From a virus: a stretch of DNA of 64,000 bases. A program made the translations under genes and the position numbers. The DNA lies in the IMG/VR virus record IMGVR_UViG_3300030090_005562, positions 1 through 64,000 of that record. The stretch is one strand, 5' to 3'. Below are positions 59,901 to 64,000 of the stretch, piece after piece (position 1 is the first letter of the stretch; the number at the start of each line of letters is the position of its first letter). The notes beneath the pieces are model-generated. The model did not search any database, was not told the origin of the DNA, and saw only the letters and a list, made by a program, of their open reading frames with translations.

Positions 59901-61017
59901 CATAATACTGCCTTATTTGTCTAGGGGGTGGGTCGTCGTCCTCATCGTCAAAATCAAACGGCTCGGCTTCTTCTACTTGATAAATCAGGCTTTTAAATCC
60001 GCCATTCACCATAGCGTGAGTACAGGCTTCTCCTGCCTCAATACCATAGTTTAGACTTATTAAATTTCCAGTTGTGGCGCATTCTTCTTCAGATAAAGTA
60101 TTAGTAAAACCTAGAGAGCTTCTATTTATTGCTCTATACACAGAACCTCTAACAAGTTTATCTTGAGCTGGAAGCTCTCCCTCGTCGATATCAAATGCCC
60201 CAGGTGGAGCTTGGCGAGATACGGTTGGTCCGCCCTCACCAGTATCAGTAAATATTTTAATTATATTTATACCAATAAGCTCAACAAATATACGAAGGCC
60301 TTGAGCTTTAGCAGCTTTCTCAATTGCCGCCATGACATCAATGTTGTCGCCACTAAATCTTAAATCACATCCTGGAACTGAGCCAGCCACCAGCAGAGTG
60401 TAGTCAAATCCTCGATGATAAAATCTGTGGCCTTCGATAACTGATAATATCTGCGACCATGTTACGCCCACATCATTGCACCAGGACGCTGATTTTGGGA
60501 ATGATTCAAGATGTAAATTAATTAAATTTGGCGATGAAGTAAAAGAGTCGTCTAGTCCTTGTAATATAACTTGAGAATTTTTTAAAACGACAGTTGGGCT
60601 TTCCATTCTAACAGTATAACCACGCTTACTAACACTAGTAACGCGTTCAACATTTTTAATTAAGCCTCCATACTGAAAAGTTCCGTATCTAAAAACTTTT
60701 GGAGTGCCGACTTTGGGCATGATAAAATTATCCGCCTCGCCATCATTGTCTGTGCCCTCTCCGCTAAATTCCTCTGAACCGCTAGAATAACTTCTTCTTA
60801 CACTATTGGCACAGCTATCCTCCACTAGCTGAATACTTATATCGCTAGAATTTGTTCCAAAACCTAGCTTTCCGCTAAAGTCCGTGACTGTAGCGCCTAA
60901 AAATGTAGTTTGGTGATATGGGGACGTAATTAAATCAGGGCCACCCGGCGAAATCTCCTTTGAATACTCTGGAGGCGTGAGACCGCTTTCACTTTCTATT
61001 CCATCTTTTAAACCCAT
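56947..61017 (-). CDS. Large virion protein with EF-hand-like loop, 1356 aa
   Basis: N-terminal beta-rich region, a long middle, and a C-terminal half rich in Gly, Pro and Cys. Residues 694-705 form an EF-hand-type loop (EANADGELDEDE) with acid or amide ligands at positions 1, 3, 5, 9 and 12. Coiled segments follow near residues 860-900 (EKMAKAQQKFQRAFRTEAVERRQR). Position between the other late genes and its size suggest a baseplate hub, tail or fibre protein; calcium could stabilise it. No hydrolase motif was recognised. The ATG at 61017 follows an AGAGGAAGCAGG site. Confidence 0.65.
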   Translation of the reverse strand: MGLKDGIESESGLTPPEYSKEISPGGPDLITSPYHQTTFLGATVTDFSGKLGFGTNSSDISIQLVEDSCANSVRRSYSSGSEEFSGEGTDNDGEADNFIMPKVGTPKVFRYGTFQYGGLIKNVERVTSVSKRGYTVRMESPTVVLKNSQVILQGLDDSFTSSPNLINLHLESFPKSASWCNDVGVTWSQILSVIEGHRFYHRGFDYTLLVAGSVPGCDLRFSGDNIDVMAAIEKAAKAQGLRIFVELIGINIIKIFTDTGEGGPTVSRQAPPGAFDIDEGELPAQDKLVRGSVYRAINRSSLGFTNTLSEEECATTGNLISLNYGIEAGEACTHAMVNGGFKSLIYQVEEAEPFDFDDEDDDPPPRQIRQYYGNDPTTGELICPELHEDVLFPTVPFGLGFDVDITLQPFASELSTDTIFITELEIRAAEESFEVWYEYCVVFARDRIQDLIDVEPVPGLNWQMIAANLTRGLVNLTAAEIEDASEEAILAKAARQCQDSALHSCHEFVSSFGQYYGKKFAVLLPTESKDVGGDTIPPILCCPSTSDPPNAQKNFEQTDGGWPYDENAKILLLDFYGIGLEVFKTEEGKVGSFVRYKKDDVPAGFTVDVARLETDWWSEKEYYYIKSSVDEIILYNCDNPKQPDNCLLDNQGNPFQHAAIIDVSGGLRLHKPTCGVPGGVVVGLANALLPILTEANADGELDEDELETLREILTERWGGASLLGLGLATEPVLPDGAIVPLQSRELCYGPWADDDGDAGSAEYERDESLTPWNFNGIGFMNIAGNAQTELKTSGRTILESGSAKFTGLPTDAGVPGLGSSLGGAACTSVSFNLGVGGVTTSLTFRTFVPNFGDLAQSRLEFMEKMAKAQQKFQRAFRTEAVERRQRSILRNAIQAGGGGEGGKVADKQANAHGGKEFGPGGGFRKGTSMNGLAAITLDFAEDPKRPANYPDHGKCTTVVAESLRQMMEEADPSPDGKIWKKSAGVGLEGLFRPYQITEQNADFTVYEFGSPPCSVCPDSPTFNAGLSSVYSPCCSPDPSSGCEIEITSQTANPFMTSTFAKTLASVKPEFLPGNDIRTLVFDQSLPSDGLQPRVQEPDGIRPLGMKGPVVIVGWGYDVEGSPVPAEPNDPCKFADDWLVRPDTWKAGPLDVRWDDCKKMWVPPPVQQKDRNIIVYAKLNGDLVPGGTQQATPVGDGSDDQSPFVVTNRLGQPLCSGQHIFAYFNPDGCEWVVMQAEFMPICVVTDLEAYNTGSPSPDCLDLTATTRIIYTQAPPTVGVETRWAQVQACGAVTPSIPGGGSGPGTGTPVIGRSDPCDNSTFDWTSIPGYNENKAQILGHDAGQSGACPVKWMDVADC

Positions 61018-61036
61018 TTTCCTGCTTCCTCTTTAT

Positions 61037-62833
61037 TTAACAATCTTGATAATTCCATGTAACACTTCTTGAATATTTTTTAGTCCAAACGTCGTAGTTT
61101 TCTTGGTCTGAAGTTCTGTAAACAACACCTCCTAATGGCTGGTATTGTAATATTTTATCTGTCACTGATTGAGTCATTGCGTCATACTCAGCGGTAGATG
61201 CCTCTGTTGATAATTGAATATCGATTGATATCGATGCCGATGCTATGCTTTGTGTTCCCATCGGCTGCAAAACTGGACCAGCAGACCTACCAGGAACTTC
61301 AATAACTGCAACTTTTGGTACGGGATTTTGGTAAACTATATTTATAGTTTCAGATATTGGGGCAACAGATAAGCCTAGATTATTCGTTCTTGTGTTAAAA
61401 ACAAAACTTAAATTTATTGTTCCCGCCTTTTCGTTTTTAGCAACTGTTTTTGAAATTGGGTGAGAATGAAGCGAACCCGAAGCTTCGCCATAAGATTTAG
61501 CCAACAAAAAAGCGTTTGCCTCTCCTGTACCTCCAGACCATTTTGAATTATATCTGGTTAAAGCATTAGTATATTTTGATACGGATATTACGTCATATTG
61601 CCCTGCCTGATTGTCTGACCCCCTTTCATCATACCCAGTAATATTACAGTTAACTGTGATAGTGCTTATGTTTCCTGTATAATCATAAGACTCATCTATA
61701 TCTACCTCTTCGATAACTTTGTTGTCAAATTGATTCGTATCTATTAATAAAAAAGTTTCTGTTATAGAATAAGAGCCTGAAGAGATATCTACATCTTGAG
61801 AACGAATAACATTCACAGGACTGTAATTAGTCAGTGCATTGTCACTTCCCTCTCTTGATAAAATTCCACCCCAGTCATTTTGTTGAAAAGTTGTAGCATT
61901 TTTTCTGTCTTTTTTATAGCCTTTAATTTTACCCTCTGGATTTCCAAGAATTTCTTCATAAGAAACATAATCTTTTGGGTCTCCGCCAACTCTAGCTCCA
62001 ACACCTACTCTAGATTGAACCCAAATTTTAGCATTTTCCCAAGCGTCTCTAATAAGTCCTCCAGGACTAATAGACCCTTCACTAACTGGACCATAAGCTC
62101 TTTTACCCGTAGCTGAAATACTATGACTCACTTCATAAATTGGAGACTGTTTTGCCGACGTTCCATCCGGAACAAACGACCCAAGAGAACCAAAGTCAGT
62201 TATTGCCGCATTAGAATCTGCTTCGCTTATAGACCAGCTTTCGCTAGCATCAGAAAGATAAATCCTGTGGTTGCCTTTATAGGAAAACCTTTCAGTAAAA
62301 TTTTCAGTTTCCTCTGTTGTAATGTTTAAATTAGCATTTTTAAAATCTTCAAGGCCAAGTGTATTTGATAAATCAGAAGTATGAAATATTTCATCGACCT
62401 CTAAAGTAACAGTATACGGCATGGGGTCAATATATCTGTTATCGTCTATGCTTACGCTAATTACCCTTGGAAAACAATAGTACCCTATGCTATAATTTCC
62501 GTTGCTGTCTTTTTTCCATGTTAAAAGATAAAGACCTCTTCCATCTCTAGAAAACAATTTTCTAATTGCAGACGCTTTATTGAAAAGAGAGTATTGAAGT
62601 TCTTCAGGCTCTGCTGATTGATTGGACGGCTCTTCATATTTTTGACCCAAGCCAGGAATAGATGTAAAAGTGCCTGTTTTAGTTGGAGAGCCCTTATGTG
62701 ACAAAAATGTTCCCTCTAGGGTTATAGAATAAGTTGCCCCTATTTTCTTTCCGTCGCTTCCTCTGACATAATCTTTGCTTATAGAAACAAGCGGAGCAGG
62801 GCTTAGGAGGTTATTGTCGTAATAAACTGGCAT
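61037..62833 (-). CDS. Virion structural protein, 598 aa
   Basis: Beta-rich with alternating hydrophobic residues (VSISKDYVRGSDGKKIGATYSITLEG, written here only as the N-terminal feature) and no enzyme motif. The opening lines SPAPLVSISKDYVRGSDG and YSITLEGTF resemble the N-terminal portion of phage baseplate or tail proteins with repeated Ig-like strands. C-terminal helix and strand pairs include QSVTDKILQY. It begins at ATG 62833 with GGAG upstream and lies behind the second candidate late promoter. A baseplate or tail-tube accessory role is inference. Confidence 0.55.
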   Translation of the reverse strand: MPVYYDNNLLSPAPLVSISKDYVRGSDGKKIGATYSITLEGTFLSHKGSPTKTGTFTSIPGLGQKYEEPSNQSAEPEELQYSLFNKASAIRKLFSRDGRGLYLLTWKKDSNGNYSIGYYCFPRVISVSIDDNRYIDPMPYTVTLEVDEIFHTSDLSNTLGLEDFKNANLNITTEETENFTERFSYKGNHRIYLSDASESWSISEADSNAAITDFGSLGSFVPDGTSAKQSPIYEVSHSISATGKRAYGPVSEGSISPGGLIRDAWENAKIWVQSRVGVGARVGGDPKDYVSYEEILGNPEGKIKGYKKDRKNATTFQQNDWGGILSREGSDNALTNYSPVNVIRSQDVDISSGSYSITETFLLIDTNQFDNKVIEEVDIDESYDYTGNISTITVNCNITGYDERGSDNQAGQYDVISVSKYTNALTRYNSKWSGGTGEANAFLLAKSYGEASGSLHSHPISKTVAKNEKAGTINLSFVFNTRTNNLGLSVAPISETINIVYQNPVPKVAVIEVPGRSAGPVLQPMGTQSIASASISIDIQLSTEASTAEYDAMTQSVTDKILQYQPLGGVVYRTSDQENYDVWTKKYSRSVTWNYQDC

Positions 62834-62869
62834 TATATGATTTCTCCAAAAAATAGAATTCTATACATA

Positions 62870-62879
62870 CTATACACCA
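62870..62879 (-). promoter_or_regulatory. Candidate late promoter -10 region (TGGTGTATAGT)
   Basis: Minus-strand TGGTGTATAGT about 37 bases before the ATG at 62833, with TATAGT as a possible -10 and a GGAG site downstream. It shares TGGTGTATA with the site at 55000-55009. It also contains the stop codon of the upstream gene. Confidence 0.4.
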
Positions 62880-64000
62880 CTTGCATTAATTGCTATTTGA
62901 GAACCCAAAATGAATAGGGATATATCCCCGTTTTTCAAAAACTGCTTAGTATAATACTTATAATCCGTGTCAAACTTCTCCTCCATAGCGGCTGGGCTGC
63001 AGACCTTATTTGACACAACAAGTTCATCTATTAAAAACTCGTCTTGTTGTTTCGGGTCAGCGCTTAAATTGTATCCAAGATTACTGTACGGAACCGAATC
63101 AGACCCTCTTTGTAAAAGACCTCCGACTTTAAGTTTTATATCATCTGTATCAGTTTTTACTTCGTATCCATCCCATTTTTGAGATACGTCAGTGATGGGT
63201 TTAATTTCAGGCATATATCCAGATTGCCCTGGATGCCCTTTTGCTGGAGAGGCAACTCTGACGAATGATTTGTATAGTTCTGTATCCACCCAATAATTTA
63301 TAAAATACCACCTATCGTCGTCAAACGGAATCATTAAGTCTGGAAGGTGTTCTTGAACTAATTCTCCGTCGTCATTGGTTTTCAAGATTCCGCCCATTCT
63401 TCCTCCTGCTGTAGTGTTTACAAAAGGAATCAGCCCTCCAAGAGTGTCGCTATTGGGTCGTAATCTATTTTCGCTATCAGACTTGAGTAAATTTTTAAGA
63501 GAATTAAAAGGCCCGTCTCCGCTCGCTTTAACGTTTGAATTATGACCGGCATAATAAATTGACCACTGACCAGATGTTGCCGTGGTACTCCCTGTAAAGC
63601 CAATCTCGCAGTTTCCTAATACCGACCTAATACCAAGTCCAAATGGAGTGGCGATTCCAGGTGCGGGGCCTTTTCTTTTTATCCAGAAAGATGTGGAAAC
63701 ACCTCTTCTTGGCGGAGTAAAGTTTCCAGCAGAATCAATATGCCCGTCTTTGGGCGTAATTCTATGCTGGTCACCAATAGACGGAGAGCCAGACTGTACC
63801 AATACAGTTCCATAATAAGGCGTTGACTGCTTGCCTTTAAATCTTGCTACTCCAGAACCGGTGAGGGATGACGATGGAAATCTATCGCTAGTTTGAAAAA
63901 ATCCAGATTCAGGGGTATAAGACCCAGGAAACGAGCTTTCAGCACCGGAACGCCATCCGCTAGCATATAATTTAAATCCATAATCCTGAGAATTATCATT
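62870..64000 (-). CDS. LamG-like virion protein, N-terminus outside the window
   Basis: The frame is open to the right window edge, so the start is missing; the TTG at 63802 is internal, not the start. The visible 376 residues contain a LamG/concanavalin-like fold: RGVSTSFWIKRKG, GQWSIYYAG, RWYFINYWVD and a DEFLIDELVVSNKV ending, like the C-terminal domain of the giant adhesin. It probably forms a fibre or carbohydrate-binding spike. The gene ends at 62870 and shares bases with the candidate promoter of its neighbour. Confidence 0.7.
   Translation of the reverse strand, partial: NDNSQDYGFKLYASGWRSGAESSFPGSYTPESGFFQTSDRFPSSSLTGSGVARFKGKQSTPYYGTVLVQSGSPSIGDQHRITPKDGHIDSAGNFTPPRRGVSTSFWIKRKGPAPGIATPFGLGIRSVLGNCEIGFTGSTTATSGQWSIYYAGHNSNVKASGDGPFNSLKNLLKSDSENRLRPNSDTLGGLIPFVNTTAGGRMGGILKTNDDGELVQEHLPDLMIPFDDDRWYFINYWVDTELYKSFVRVASPAKGHPGQSGYMPEIKPITDVSQKWDGYEVKTDTDDIKLKVGGLLQRGSDSVPYSNLGYNLSADPKQQDEFLIDELVVSNKVCSPAAMEEKFDTDYKYYTKQFLKNGDISLFILGSQIAINASGV

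Noticed and set aside
54976-62869. Intrinsic terminators in the minus-strand gaps
   Set aside because: I found no hairpin with a following T-run in the short intergenic gaps.
62870-63802. A complete gene starting at 63802
   Set aside because: The same frame stays open to the right window edge with LamG-like sequence, so the TTG at 63802 is internal to a larger gene.
1-64000. tRNA genes or CRISPR arrays
   Set aside because: No gap exceeds about 40 bases, so there is no room for tRNA genes between coding regions, and I saw no direct repeats with regular spacers.

Overview
The window is a fragment of a large, tightly packed tailed-phage genome (dsDNA, Caudoviricetes-like), A+T-rich and probably from an aquatic phage of a Gram-negative host. 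The evidence is a complete phage-type replication and recombination module, a block of virion structural genes on the opposite strand, almost no non-coding DNA, and no ribosomal, tRNA or housekeeping genes. Host and isolate cannot be named from the sequence. Both ends are cut inside genes: the left edge in a class II ribonucleotide reductase, the right edge in a virion protein.

Layout, plus strand. Positions 3-2935 hold the ribonucleotide reductase C-terminus, two small zinc-ribbon proteins and four small genes of unknown function. A near-consensus sigma70 promoter (2932-2959) opens the replication block (2970-17228): RecA/UvsX-like recombinase, a DUF559/Vsr-like nuclease, a possible recombination mediator, a zinc-ribbon protein, DnaB-type helicase, CHC2/TOPRIM primase, dNMP kinase, RecB-like nuclease, a HAD phosphatase-like protein, a saccharopine/lysine-6-dehydrogenase-like enzyme, an HNH-type endonuclease, and then a DNA polymerase III alpha (DnaE) split into two genes with a DEDDh exonuclease gene between them. 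A second sigma70-like promoter (17230-17259) precedes a glycan block of about 25.6 kb (17265-42843). The block has about ten glycosyltransferases, six methyltransferases, a sulfotransferase, a phytanoyl-CoA-dioxygenase-like enzyme, nucleotide-sugar enzymes (GDP-fucose-synthase-like, RmlB/RmlC/RmlD-like, FdtA/QdtA-like ketoisomerase, DegT aminotransferase) and a 3-deoxy-ulosonic acid set (KdsA, NeuA-type CMP transferase, DapA/NanA-like aldolase, and a GT29 sialyltransferase with recognisable sialylmotifs). A NUMOD3-type endonuclease follows, then a SAP-domain protein resembling ssDNA-annealing proteins and a probable ssDNA-binding protein.

Layout, minus strand. From 64000 down to 45056 the genes run leftward and encode large, Cys-, Gly- and Asp-rich, probably extracellular virion proteins with LamG-like, MAM-like and EF-hand-like elements. 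They end with a 2542-residue protein that finishes in a Gly hinge and a Ser/Thr homopolymeric tail. The two blocks converge and overlap by 14 bp at 45056-45069.

How it fits together (inference). The plus strand looks like early/middle genes: nucleotide supply, recombination-dependent replication with a three-polypeptide PolIII-type replicase, and a second long transcript that builds an elaborate sulfated, methylated, acidic glycan. The minus strand looks like late virion genes. The Ser/Thr-rich regions of the virion proteins are possible attachment sites for that glycan, although modification of host LPS is equally compatible. The strongest candidates for something new are the split polymerase cut at the palm/fingers boundary, and the phage-encoded Kdo/sialyl-like pathway with its GT29 transferase.
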